Origin: JBDKGV01 sp039798005
Lineage (GTDB): Bacteria > Fibrobacterota > Fibrobacteria > UBA5070
Assembly: GCA_039798005.1 (NCBI GenBank)
Contig: JBDKGV010000036.1
Span: 1-19,479, forward strand
DNA length: 19,479 nt
Reading direction: 5' to 3'
Below the pieces are notes generated by a model. The model was not told where the DNA came from. It saw only the letters and a list, made by a program, of their open reading frames with translations, and did not search any database. Positions 1 through 7,211 of this stretch are shown piece after piece; the first letter of the stretch is position 1, and each line of letters starts with the position of its first letter. Both the position numbers and the translations under genes were made by a program.

Positions 1-169
1 CGCCGGAATGCGGATCCTGATAGAGATGATCGACGCGTTCGGTATTGAACGAGGAAGCACGACGCTTGAGGCCGTGGACTTCGTAACCCTTCTCCAGCAG
101 CAATTCTGCGAGATAAGATCCATCTTGCCCGGTCACACCGGTGATCAAAGCTTTTTTGCGAGCGGTCAT
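1..169 (-). CDS. gmd: GDP-mannose 4,6-dehydratase, N-terminal fragment
   Basis: Only the first 56 codons are inside the window; the gene runs off the left edge. The translation begins MTARKKALITGVTGQDGSYL and continues through a segment reading KRRASSFNTERVDHLYQDPH. The TGxxGQDG motif (residues about 11-17) is the NAD(P)-binding Rossmann glycine loop of extended short-chain dehydrogenases, and the KRRASSFNT/RVDHxYQDPH block is specific to Gmd. The enzyme converts GDP-D-mannose to GDP-4-keto-6-deoxy-D-mannose, the precursor of GDP-fucose, GDP-rhamnose and related sugars for surface polysaccharides. The ATG at 167-169 is preceded by AGGAAG about 6 nt upstream, which supports this start. The identification is firm; the rest of the protein and its downstream partner (for example a GDP-fucose synthase) cannot be seen. 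Confidence 0.93.
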   Translation of the reverse strand, partial: MTARKKALITGVTGQDGSYLAELLLEKGYEVHGLKRRASSFNTERVDHLYQDPHSG

Positions 170-237
170 CGTTGACTTCCTGTAAATTGTCCGGGCACCC
201 GGGCTTCAGGCCCATTGCCGGGGAACGTGAAAGCGGA

Positions 238-297
238 AACATAATCGTTTTTTCAGAGCAGACCAGTCTCTGGCATCAGTTGATGATCCAGATCACA
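238..297 (-). promoter_or_regulatory. Candidate CRP/FNR-type operator and promoter for gmd
   Basis: On the minus strand 281-297 reads TGTGATCTGGATCATCA, close to the CRP-family consensus TGTGA-N6-TCACA, with one half intact and the other degenerate. About 38 nt further on, 238-243 reads TATGTT, a possible -10 box that would start transcription near 231. The operator centre would then be near -58, similar to class I activator positions. This is pattern matching only: there is no good -35, and no regulator gene is visible. Confidence 0.3.
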
Positions 298-320
298 AGT
301 CCATGCTTTGATGCCTTGTC

Positions 321-824
321 CTACGGCATAAACTCCACCGCCAAGTCATCACAGTAGAGGGTGCCTGAAGAATTGCCCAAGGCGCAACCCAGCTTGAGCA
401 TCGTGGCTCCTGCCGGTAACGCATAGGTCCGCTCCATGCGGGTCCATGGCAACTTGCCGCGCACTTGGCCCACTGCCGGTGGATAGCCCCCCAGCGTGTC
501 CCCCTTGGCGCCGAAGAACTCCACGGACAAGCGCCCCCGTTCCCAATTCTCCTTGCCGGACCGGATCGAGTCGGCGCGCAGCCAGCCCGTCACCTTCACC
601 GAAGCTTTGCCTTGCGGCACCTTGATGGTTTGGCTGACTCCTGCCCATCCCGCAACACCAAGTCGAATCATGCAGCCCTTGGCTCCCCCGAAATGCTCTG
701 AAGTCGAAACGCCACCCCAAGAATCCCAACCCAGCAGGTCACTTTCAAAGTCGCCATTGACCAAGGCGTTTTCGGCAAAGGAAAGCGAGGCAGCCACAAG
801 GAGAACAAGGACAAAGGGACGCAT
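321..824 (-). CDS. Secreted carbohydrate-binding-module-like protein (167 aa)
   Basis: The chosen ATG at 824 has GGAG 5 nt upstream and opens with a clear signal peptide (MRPFVLVLLVAASLSFA, cleavage near residue 17), whereas upstream Met codons in the frame give a non-hydrophobic arginine-rich leader. The mature part starts NALVNGDFESDLLGWDSWGG, the typical opening of galactose-binding-like jelly-roll modules of the CBM4/CBM9 type, and ends with the usual DDLxVE strand after LYC. It is a single domain with no catalytic module, so it would be a free periplasmic, surface or secreted binding protein. The ligand cannot be read from the sequence. It is transcribed towards gmd with a 151-nt gap and no obvious terminator. 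It could equally be one repeat unit of a larger family of envelope proteins. Confidence 0.72.
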   Translation of the reverse strand: MRPFVLVLLVAASLSFAENALVNGDFESDLLGWDSWGGVSTSEHFGGAKGCMIRLGVAGWAGVSQTIKVPQGKASVKVTGWLRADSIRSGKENWERGRLSVEFFGAKGDTLGGYPPAVGQVRGKLPWTRMERTYALPAGATMLKLGCALGNSSGTLYCDDLAVEFMP

Positions 825-866
825 GAAAGCTCCATTCATAGGACAGACAGTGAGACGAACACTAAA

Positions 867-974
867 ATGCCATTGTTCCGACGCCTCTGGCACCCTCTCT
901 CGCTTGCAAATCCGCAATCCCATCCCCGCTGCCACTGCCTTCGCGGAATCTTTCTACCTTGGACAACACTATGA
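867..974 (+). CDS. Possible 35-aa upstream ORF overlapping the aroF start
   Basis: An ATG at 867 opens a 35-codon frame (begins MPLFRRLWHPLSLANPQSHP) whose TGA at 972-974 overlaps the DAHP synthase ATG at 971-973 in an ATGA arrangement. It contains two Trp and two Phe codons. There is no convincing ribosome binding site in front of it, and its Pro/Arg/His-rich composition looks like out-of-frame GC-rich DNA. It may be a leader peptide that couples translation into the downstream gene, or simply chance. Confidence 0.2.
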   Translation: MPLFRRLWHPLSLANPQSHPRCHCLRGIFLPWTTL

Positions 975-2026
975 TTCTGCCCAGAGAAGCACGCCTTGCG
1001 CCTGCCCAGATCCAGGAACTGGAGTCCATCGCCGCCGAGTACGGTTGCCGCATCACCCCGATCGAGGGAAGCACCCGCTCCATCTACGCCATCTCCGGCG
1101 ATGAGCGTGACGAGGACTTCATCAATCGCCTTGAAGGTCTTTCCTTCATCGAGCGCGTGGACCGCATCCAGGTCCCGTACAAGCTCATGCATCGCCGCTC
1201 GGACTTGGCCAACCACCAAGTCAAGCTCGGCACAGCCGTTTTGGGCACGGACTTCCATGTGATCGCAGGTCATTGCACCATCGATCCCAAGAATCCCCAG
1301 TATTACTTGGAGACCGCCCACGCTTGCAAGGAAGCCGGCGCGATCGCCCTGCGCGGCGGCGTGTGGAAGCCCCGCACCAGCCCCAACGCCTACCAAGGCG
1401 ACATCAGGGCCCTTGAGACTCTCTTGCGCGCCAAGGAAGAGACCGGCTTGCCCGTCTCCACCGAAGTGATGGAAGAGAGCCAGATCGCCCCGGTGATCGA
1501 AGCCGGTGTGGATGTCATTCAAGTCGGCGCCCGCAATGCGCTCAACTACGGCCTGCTCAAGGCGCTGGGTCGCGGAACCGCCGGCAAGGGAACCATCATT
1601 CTCTTGAAGCGCGGCATGCACATGGGTCCGATCGAAGAATTCCTCTCGGCAGCCGAATACATCGTGGCGCATGGCAATCCCAATGTGGTCCTTTGCCCTC
1701 GCGGCACCAAGCCCGAGCCCGACGGGTACCGCAACTACCCGGACGAGTGCATCACACCGCTTCTCAAGGGTCGCAGCTGGGCCCCGGTGCTGGTCGACCC
1801 GTCCCACTCGGTCGGCAAGGCCGCCTATGTTCCGTTCGCCTCGCTTGCCGCAGTCGCTTACGGTGCCGATGGCCTGAATGTCGAGACGCATGTGTGCGGT
1901 GCCAAGGGTATCGGGGACGACCCGAAGCAGTCCATCACACCTGCGGTGCTGGCTCAGCTCATCAAGGACGGCAAGGAATTGCATTCGCGCCTGAAGTCCT
2001 ACCCTCTTCCGTTGCAGACGGCCTGA
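971..2026 (+). CDS. aroF: 3-deoxy-7-phosphoheptulonate (DAHP) synthase, AroF/type I-beta with N-terminal regulatory domain
   Basis: This enzyme condenses phosphoenolpyruvate and erythrose-4-phosphate, the first step of the shikimate pathway. Residues 1-75 form the ferredoxin-like domain seen in the Thermotoga-type enzyme, usually the feedback site for Tyr/Phe. The barrel has LRGGVWKPRTSP (128-139, catalytic Lys133 and Arg135), QVGARNALNY, LLKRGMHMGPIEEFL, VDPSHS (His279), VETH (Glu305) and an Asp at 316-317 before PKQS, so all four metal ligands expected from the family (Cys102, His, Glu, Asp) are present. Oddly, the usual AGPCS(V/I)E is AGHCTID here. The start is the ATG at 971, which aligns with family starts; an in-frame TTG at 959 is an alternative. 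At 351 aa it is slightly longer than the Thermotoga enzyme. It heads a plus-strand unit of five closely spaced genes. Confidence 0.95.
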   Translation: MILPREARLAPAQIQELESIAAEYGCRITPIEGSTRSIYAISGDERDEDFINRLEGLSFIERVDRIQVPYKLMHRRSDLANHQVKLGTAVLGTDFHVIAGHCTIDPKNPQYYLETAHACKEAGAIALRGGVWKPRTSPNAYQGDIRALETLLRAKEETGLPVSTEVMEESQIAPVIEAGVDVIQVGARNALNYGLLKALGRGTAGKGTIILLKRGMHMGPIEEFLSAAEYIVAHGNPNVVLCPRGTKPEPDGYRNYPDECITPLLKGRSWAPVLVDPSHSVGKAAYVPFASLAAVAYGADGLNVETHVCGAKGIGDDPKQSITPAVLAQLIKDGKELHSRLKSYPLPLQTA

Positions 2027-2027
2027 T

Positions 2028-2657
2028 TTGCTGCTGCGCGTTCATCCAGAAACGCCGCAGACGCGATTTGTTGAGCAAGTTGCCCAAGTCTTGCGCAATG
2101 ATGGCTTGGTCGTCTATCCAACGACCTCCGGCTACGCATTGGGCTGCCTTGCCAGCTCCCACAAGGGGCGCGACCGGATCTACAAGCTCAAGGGCAAGGA
2201 CAAGGCCAAGGTCATGGCGCTTTTGTTCCATGATTTTTCCCACATTGCTCAATACGCTCGCGTATCGAACTTTGCCTTCCGCACCATGAAGCATGTGGTC
2301 CCCGGGCCCTATACCTTCATTTTGCCCTCGTTGAGCAAGACCGCCAAGCTTTTGGATACCAAACGTCCGGAAGTGGGCGTGCGCATGCCTTCTCATCCAT
2401 TCCTGACGGCCCTCCTTCCACTTTTGGACGGGCCGATGCTCAACACCGCAGCCCGGTTCACAGCCGACGCGGACGAGGAGCATCTCTCGGGAGAGGAAAT
2501 TCATGACCAGTTCAAGCATCTGGTCGACATCGTGGTGGATGCCGGGGAAATCATTCCTGTGGGGACCACCATCCTCTCCCTCGTCTCGGAGAGCATCGAA
2601 CTTGTCAGAAAAGGCCAAGGCCCCCTTGACCCGCTGGGTCTCGAAGAGGAGTATTAG
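2028..2657 (+). CDS. yciO: YciO-type TsaC/Sua5/YrdC-family protein (L-threonylcarbamoyladenylate synthase-like)
   Basis: At 209 aa this matches the length of the YciO branch of the YrdC superfamily. It shows the YciO hallmarks: an N-terminal RVHPETPQ, then GLVVYPTTSGYALGC (about 26-40), AFRTMKHVVPGPYTFIL (about 83-99) and VGVRMPSHP (about 115-123), and a C-terminal TTILSL strand. TsaC/Sua5 proteins make threonylcarbamoyl-AMP for the t6A37 modification of ANN-decoding tRNAs; YciO proteins share the fold, and whether this one is the cell's main enzyme cannot be told here. The start is a TTG one base after the DAHP synthase stop, with no good ribosome binding site, so translation is probably coupled to the upstream gene. 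An RNA-modification role fits with the nearby pseudouridine synthase. Confidence 0.88.
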   Translation: MLLRVHPETPQTRFVEQVAQVLRNDGLVVYPTTSGYALGCLASSHKGRDRIYKLKGKDKAKVMALLFHDFSHIAQYARVSNFAFRTMKHVVPGPYTFILPSLSKTAKLLDTKRPEVGVRMPSHPFLTALLPLLDGPMLNTAARFTADADEEHLSGEEIHDQFKHLVDIVVDAGEIIPVGTTILSLVSESIELVRKGQGPLDPLGLEEEY

Positions 2658-2663
2658 AAGATC

Positions 2664-3383
2664 ATGGACCCCTTGACCATTGTGGAATGCCGCGTACTCG
2701 GAACCCTCGTCGAGAAATCGATGGCCACACCGCAGTACTATCCCTTGACCCTCAAAGGGCTGCAGGCAGGTTGCAACCAAGCGACCAACCGTTCCCCCAT
2801 CAGCGATTATGGGGAAGCCGACATCGATGCGGCCCTCAAGAGCCTCAAGACCAAGGGCCTTGCCCGCTATGTGGAGCCCCAGCGCGGCGCCACCTCTTGG
2901 CGCTATGAGCATACCATCTTTGACGAGCACCGCTGGGGTCTGACCCGTGGTCAAGCCGCCTTGGTGTCCGTCTTGATGCTGCGTGGCGATCAGACCACCG
3001 GCGAACTGCGGCAGCGCGTCTCGGCGCAGCACATCTTCCCCGGCCTCCAGCAGGTGGAAGACTCCCTGCAGGCCTTGGCTTCCGCCGAAGACCCCTTGGT
3101 CATCGCCTTGCCCAAAGCCGCCGGTCAACGCGAATTCCGCTGGCGCTTCACTCGTGTGGATGGTGCGGATGAAATCCCTCCCGACGCGCTCCAGCCTGAG
3201 GATTTCCATCCCGAGCATTCCTTCGATGCCGATGGAGTGTCCGTTCCGCTGACCCGCATCGCCGTGTCGCGCTTGGAATTCGAGGCCCTGTGCGAACGCC
3301 TGCGCCATATGGAAGAGCGCTTGGCCCGGTTGGAACAACTGCGCCAGCCAGAAGACGAAGGCTCGTCTCTTCCGGAAAACTGA
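2664..3383 (+). CDS. yceH: YceH/DUF480 family protein (UPF0502), winged-helix fold
   Basis: The 239-aa product matches YceH throughout: VECRVLGTLVEKSMATPQYYPL (about 7-28), a CNQATNRSP block (37-45), ALVSVLMLRGDQTTGELRQR (about 99-118) and a final region before which REFRWRF appears. Known structures of the family show two winged-helix domains in tandem, suggesting nucleic acid or protein binding; the molecular function is not established. The C-terminal tail from about residue 208 (LEFEALCERLRHMEERLARLEQ) is a short predicted coiled coil that could mediate dimerisation. It begins 6 nt after the yciO stop, which indicates a shared transcript. Known: family membership. Unknown: its role. Confidence 0.9.
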   Translation: MDPLTIVECRVLGTLVEKSMATPQYYPLTLKGLQAGCNQATNRSPISDYGEADIDAALKSLKTKGLARYVEPQRGATSWRYEHTIFDEHRWGLTRGQAALVSVLMLRGDQTTGELRQRVSAQHIFPGLQQVEDSLQALASAEDPLVIALPKAAGQREFRWRFTRVDGADEIPPDALQPEDFHPEHSFDADGVSVPLTRIAVSRLEFEALCERLRHMEERLARLEQLRQPEDEGSSLPEN

Positions 3384-3423
3384 ATCTTCGCGTTGTCTGA
3401 TCGCGAAATCGGACGGCGAAGAT
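3384..3423 (+). promoter_or_regulatory. Inverted repeat between yceH and the pseudouridine synthase gene
   Basis: ATCTTCGC at 3384-3391 is exactly complementary to GCGAAGAT at 3416-3423, separated by 24 nt that can partly pair (GTC...GAC). The right arm ends 7 nt before the next ATG and includes the only candidate ribosome binding sequence (GAAGAT). It could be an RNA stem that modulates translation of the next gene. It has no U-tract, so it is not a standard terminator. Confidence 0.35.
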
Positions 3424-3430
3424 CTCACTC

Positions 3431-4399
3431 ATGGGATACCGTAGAATCGTGGTTCCTGAATCTACGACCTTGAAGGTCGCCGAAGGAGACGGAGGGCAGA
3501 GGCTCGACAAGTACCTCAGGAAGCATTTCCCTGGCGTGCCGTTGTCCCATGTCTTCCAACTTCTGCGCAAAGGCGATGTCCGGGTCAATGGAACTCGTGC
3601 CAAAAACGGTGATCTGCGCGTCCAGGACGGTGACGAAATCCTCGTACGCCTGCCCAAAACCGAGATCTGGGACCCTTCCAGCGGCAAAAGCCCCGAAGCG
3701 CGTTCCTTTCGAGGACGCATCGGAGTCGTCTTCGAGAACGAAGACATGCTTGTGCTGGACAAGCCTGCAGGGCTTGCCGTACACCCGGGTACGGGTGTCA
3801 AGCCGGGCCAAACCATCATCGAGATGGTGCAGGCTGAATTTCCCGATGCCGGATTTCCTCCCGCCTTGGTCCATCGACTCGACAAGGGCACCTCAGGCGT
3901 CCTGCTCCTGGCCTACAATCGCCCCATGCTGGTGCGGTTGCAGGAGGAGATCCGCACCCACCGCGCCCAGAAGACCTACATCGCCCTTGTGGAAGGGGCA
4001 CCGCGCAAGGACACCGGAAGCATCGATTCCCGCTTGGCGCGCATCGATTCCGCCCACGGCGGCGCCAAGGCCATCGTGGCCCGCGAGGAATCCGGACGTG
4101 AGGCCAGCACCCACTGGAAGGTGGTGAAGCGGCTGAAGCGGCACACCCTGCTGGAAGTCACCATCGACACCGGCCGGATGCACCAGATCCGCGCCCATCT
4201 GTCCTCCATCGATCTGCCCATCATCGGCGATGAGCGCTATCACCCCGATCCTGCCCACCAGGCGTTTGGACTCAAGCGCCCCTTCCTTCACGCCGCCCGG
4301 ATGGAAATCCGCGTCGAATCAGGGAAGACCAGGCGCTTTGAAGCGCCCTTGGCCAAGGATCTGGCTCAGGCCCTCTCCCTTGCGGAGGCTGCATGCTGA
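3431..4399 (+). CDS. rluC: RluA-family 23S rRNA pseudouridine synthase, RluC-like
   Basis: The 322-aa protein has an N-terminal S4 RNA-binding domain (about 22-73, containing RLDKYLRKHFPGVPLSHV and RVNG) and a catalytic domain with VLDKPAGLAVHPG (108-120) and the family signature HRLDKGTSG (148-156), in which Asp151 is the catalytic residue. IDTGRMHQIRAHL is the other conserved RluA-family block. The stretch after the signature (YNRPMLVRLQEEIRTHRAQK) resembles RluC more than RluD; RluC makes three pseudouridines in 23S rRNA. Substrate assignment from sequence alone is uncertain. The last 7 nt overlap the start of the downstream kinase gene (ATGCTGA), indicating coupled translation. The ribosome binding site is weak and lies in a predicted stem. 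Confidence 0.9.
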   Translation: MGYRRIVVPESTTLKVAEGDGGQRLDKYLRKHFPGVPLSHVFQLLRKGDVRVNGTRAKNGDLRVQDGDEILVRLPKTEIWDPSSGKSPEARSFRGRIGVVFENEDMLVLDKPAGLAVHPGTGVKPGQTIIEMVQAEFPDAGFPPALVHRLDKGTSGVLLLAYNRPMLVRLQEEIRTHRAQKTYIALVEGAPRKDTGSIDSRLARIDSAHGGAKAIVAREESGREASTHWKVVKRLKRHTLLEVTIDTGRMHQIRAHLSSIDLPIIGDERYHPDPAHQAFGLKRPFLHAARMEIRVESGKTRRFEAPLAKDLAQALSLAEAAC

Positions 4400-7209
4400 A
4401 CGACCCCAACGCCTCCCGCGTCGCCGGACGCAGCCCCATTTTCGGACTTGTGCCCGGCATGCGACTGGGGCGCTACGAGATCCTTGGCGAAATCGGCTCG
4501 GGCGGCATGGCCGTGGTCTACCGCGCTCGCGACATGGAGCTCGACCGCATCGTGGCCCTCAAGGTGCTCCCACATACGGTGAACCGCGACGACCGCTTCG
4601 TTTCCCGCTTCCTCTCCGAAGCGCGCACCATTGCCCGCTTGTCGCACCCCAACATCGTGCAGGTGCACGACATCGGACAGGACAACGGCGCTTGGTACAT
4701 CTCGATGGAGATGATCACCGGCATCAATCTGGCCGAGTACCTCCAGCAGGAAAAACCCGATCTCCAGCGCTCCGTGAAGATCGCCCAGCAAGTGGCGGAA
4801 GCCATCGCGTACACGCATCAGCACGGCGTGATGCATCGTGATCTCAAGCCCTCGAACGTGCTCATGCGCGACGAGATCCCCGTCGTGATCGACTTCGGTC
4901 TGGCCAAGGACACCATGATCCAAGCCGGCTCGCTGATGACCCAGGACGGCGAGATGGTCGGTTCCCCGGCCTACATGTCACCCGAGCAAGCATCGGGCAT
5001 CGGGATCGACCAGTCCACCGACATCTGCTCGCTGGGCATCGTCCTCTACGAGCTGATCTCCTTCAAGAACCCGTATCTCGATCCGCGCAGCCTGCACCAG
5101 ACGGTGATGAACGTGCTGGCCGCCGAGCCCGTCCCCTTGCGCGAACTCTGCCCGTGGCTTGACAAGAATCTCGATGCCGTGGTCACCAAGGCCATGGCCA
5201 AGGATCGAGCCGATCGCTACGCGACCATGGACGCCTTTGCGAAGGACCTGTTGGCGTGGCTCAACGGCACCCCCGTGAGCGCCAAGCCGTTGACCAAGCG
5301 CGAACGCCTGTGGCTTCAGGTGCGCAAATACAAGCGCCACGCTTGGATCGCGGCCCTGCCCATCGTCATCGGATTGGGGGGTGCCGCTTTCCTGATGACC
5401 CAGGAGCGCTTGTCCCGGACTCCTTGGGCGCCTTACGCCGAGGAATCCTTCAGTTCGCCTTCCCCGCAGATCACCTTCGAATCCTTCGATCTGTCCAGCA
5501 CCCGGCCCGATGCGATCGCCACGCCTTCGACCTCGTGGAAAGTCAAGGACAATGCGCTGGTGGGACAGAGCCAAGGCGTTTCCTATGCCCGCTCCCGTCA
5601 GGACTTCCTCGGCAACATCCGCATGGAGTTCGAGGTCCAAGGCCAGGAAGGCACCAACCACGATTTCAATGTCTTCCTGCAAGGCGACACGCCTTCAGAC
5701 GGCATCCGGTTCTACTTGGGGCAGTGGGGCAGCCAGCGCTGCGGCATCGACCCCAGCGGCAAAGGGTACAAGTGGCTCCCGGCTCGGCAGGCGATCGAGG
5801 CGGGCAAGCCCTACAAGGTGGCCGTGGAACGCGATGGCCAGACCTTGCGGCTCTTCCTCAATGAGAAGCTCGTGGATGAGCGCATTCGCGTGCTGCCACC
5901 CACCCGCTCCGGCGGCTATCGCCTCGGGTTCTTCACTTGGAACGGATCGGTGGCGATCAAGAACGTGAAGGTCTGGCGCCGCACGGTCGCCCTCCAAGCC
6001 AGCCCCACCGTGGTTGCGGACGCCTTCCTGGACGAAGGCTTCCTGGATCACGCCGTGAATGCGTATCAAGCCGTGGTCCAATCCTACCCGTCCCATCAGG
6101 TCGCGCAGGAAGCCCAGCTCAAGATGGGCGCGGTGATGCTCTCCCGCAACCAGATCAAGCAGGCCATCGACGTGTTCGAAGCCGTGCTGCGGGACCCGCG
6201 CAACAAGGATCTGCAGGTGCGTGCCGATTTCCTGCGAAGCCTTGCCGAGCAGTCCGCCGGCAACATGCTGGAGGCCCAGAAGGACCAGAAGGAAGTCGTC
6301 CGGCTCGACCCCAATCATTCCGCCAATATCGCTCTCATCCAGAACCAGCTCGACAAGATCGAACCATGCTTGGACCTCTCCCAGCCGCTGGGTTTCGGTT
6401 GCGCCTCCGATGGCGAAAGCGTGTTCCGCTTCCTTGCCGAGATCCAACCCAAGCGCCAGCAGTTCTTCGGTCCCGTCCACGCCCGATTCCTTGAGGCCCT
6501 GCGTCTGTGGTCCGGCGTGACCACCGACACGGCGTTTCTGCGCACCGGTTTTGAATACCAGGATTACTACTCCAAGAGTTCTCCCGAGATCGCCGGACAG
6601 ATCCGCTTGGTCCAAGGACGACGATTGCGCGACATGCGTCGCGTTGATGAGGCCATCGCCCTCTTCCGTGACCTCGTGGAGGGCAGCAACGCTTCGGATG
6701 CCCCCGAAGTCGCCCGCATGGCGACCATCGAGCTGGGCCGCAGCTATGCTTGGAACGGAAAGCCCGCCGAAGCCCAGAAGTGGCTCAACCAGGTCGTCGA
6801 CGACCCGAATGCCTCCGATGGCGAGGCAAGCCAAGCGCTCTTCGAACTGGGCATCACCACGGTCCTTTCGTCCCAGGATGCCACGCCACGATGGAAGGCC
6901 GTCTTGGACCGTCCCACCGCGCCTTGGCTCCTGCGCCAACAAGCAGCGTTCCTGGCCGGCAAGATCGACGGCGAAGTGCTTCGCTTGGCCATGAGCACCC
7001 CGGAAGGGCAGAGCCACGAGCTTCCCCTCCTGCAAGCTCTGCAGGCCCTGCAGAAGCGCGACTTCAAGGCATGGCACGGCTTTGTCGAGGAGTACGTGCG
7101 ACGCTACCCGTACTCCACCGGACTCTGGGAACTGCGGCGCGTGATGGACTGGGCCTCACAGCGCACGCCGCAGGTCGAAGCACCGCGCAGTCAGCGCGCT
7201 CGCGGATAG
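4393..7209 (+). CDS. Receptor-like Ser/Thr protein kinase with transmembrane, LamG-like and TPR regions (938 aa)
   Basis: Residues 28-290 form a Hanks-type kinase: glycine loop GSGGMA (35-40), Lys57 in ALKVL, HRDLKPSN (148-155, catalytic Asp150), DFG (167-169), SPAYMSPEQAS in the activation segment, and STDICSLG. All catalytic residues are present, so it should be active. About 317-336 (WIAALPIVIGLGGAAFLM) is one membrane segment, placing the kinase in the cytoplasm and the rest in the periplasm. Residues about 355-525 look like a concanavalin/LamG-type or DUF1080-like jelly roll (NHDFNVFLQGD, IRFYLGQWG, KVAVERDGQTLRLFLN). Residues about 544-640 and 733-808 contain TPR-like helices (DHAVNAYQAVVQSYP, QAIDVFEAVLRDP, DEAIALFRDLV). 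It overlaps the pseudouridine synthase gene by 7 nt and is last in its unit. The ligand and substrates are unknown. Confidence 0.92.
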   Translation: MLNDPNASRVAGRSPIFGLVPGMRLGRYEILGEIGSGGMAVVYRARDMELDRIVALKVLPHTVNRDDRFVSRFLSEARTIARLSHPNIVQVHDIGQDNGAWYISMEMITGINLAEYLQQEKPDLQRSVKIAQQVAEAIAYTHQHGVMHRDLKPSNVLMRDEIPVVIDFGLAKDTMIQAGSLMTQDGEMVGSPAYMSPEQASGIGIDQSTDICSLGIVLYELISFKNPYLDPRSLHQTVMNVLAAEPVPLRELCPWLDKNLDAVVTKAMAKDRADRYATMDAFAKDLLAWLNGTPVSAKPLTKRERLWLQVRKYKRHAWIAALPIVIGLGGAAFLMTQERLSRTPWAPYAEESFSSPSPQITFESFDLSSTRPDAIATPSTSWKVKDNALVGQSQGVSYARSRQDFLGNIRMEFEVQGQEGTNHDFNVFLQGDTPSDGIRFYLGQWGSQRCGIDPSGKGYKWLPARQAIEAGKPYKVAVERDGQTLRLFLNEKLVDERIRVLPPTRSGGYRLGFFTWNGSVAIKNVKVWRRTVALQASPTVVADAFLDEGFLDHAVNAYQAVVQSYPSHQVAQEAQLKMGAVMLSRNQIKQAIDVFEAVLRDPRNKDLQVRADFLRSLAEQSAGNMLEAQKDQKEVVRLDPNHSANIALIQNQLDKIEPCLDLSQPLGFGCASDGESVFRFLAEIQPKRQQFFGPVHARFLEALRLWSGVTTDTAFLRTGFEYQDYYSKSSPEIAGQIRLVQGRRLRDMRRVDEAIALFRDLVEGSNASDAPEVARMATIELGRSYAWNGKPAEAQKWLNQVVDDPNASDGEASQALFELGITTVLSSQDATPRWKAVLDRPTAPWLLRQQAAFLAGKIDGEVLRLAMSTPEGQSHELPLLQALQALQKRDFKAWHGFVEEYVRRYPYSTGLWELRRVMDWASQRTPQVEAPRSQRARG

Positions 7210-7211
7210 AT

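Noticed and set aside
250..275. T-run plus CAGAG/CTCTG hairpin as a terminator
   Set aside because: The stem is only 5 bp and the T-run is on the wrong side for the strand that would need it.
959..970. TTG start for the DAHP synthase
   Set aside because: Adds four residues; the ATG at 971 aligns better with family N-termini.
836..1984. 382-aa minus-strand open frame
   Set aside because: Antisense to the DAHP synthase, whose motifs are fully intact; no support on the minus strand.
1962..3428. 488-aa minus-strand open frame
   Set aside because: Antisense to yciO and yceH, which have clear family motifs; composition is shadow-like.
5695..7077. 460-aa minus-strand open frame
   Set aside because: Antisense to the kinase gene; leucine/glycine-rich shadow with no domain.
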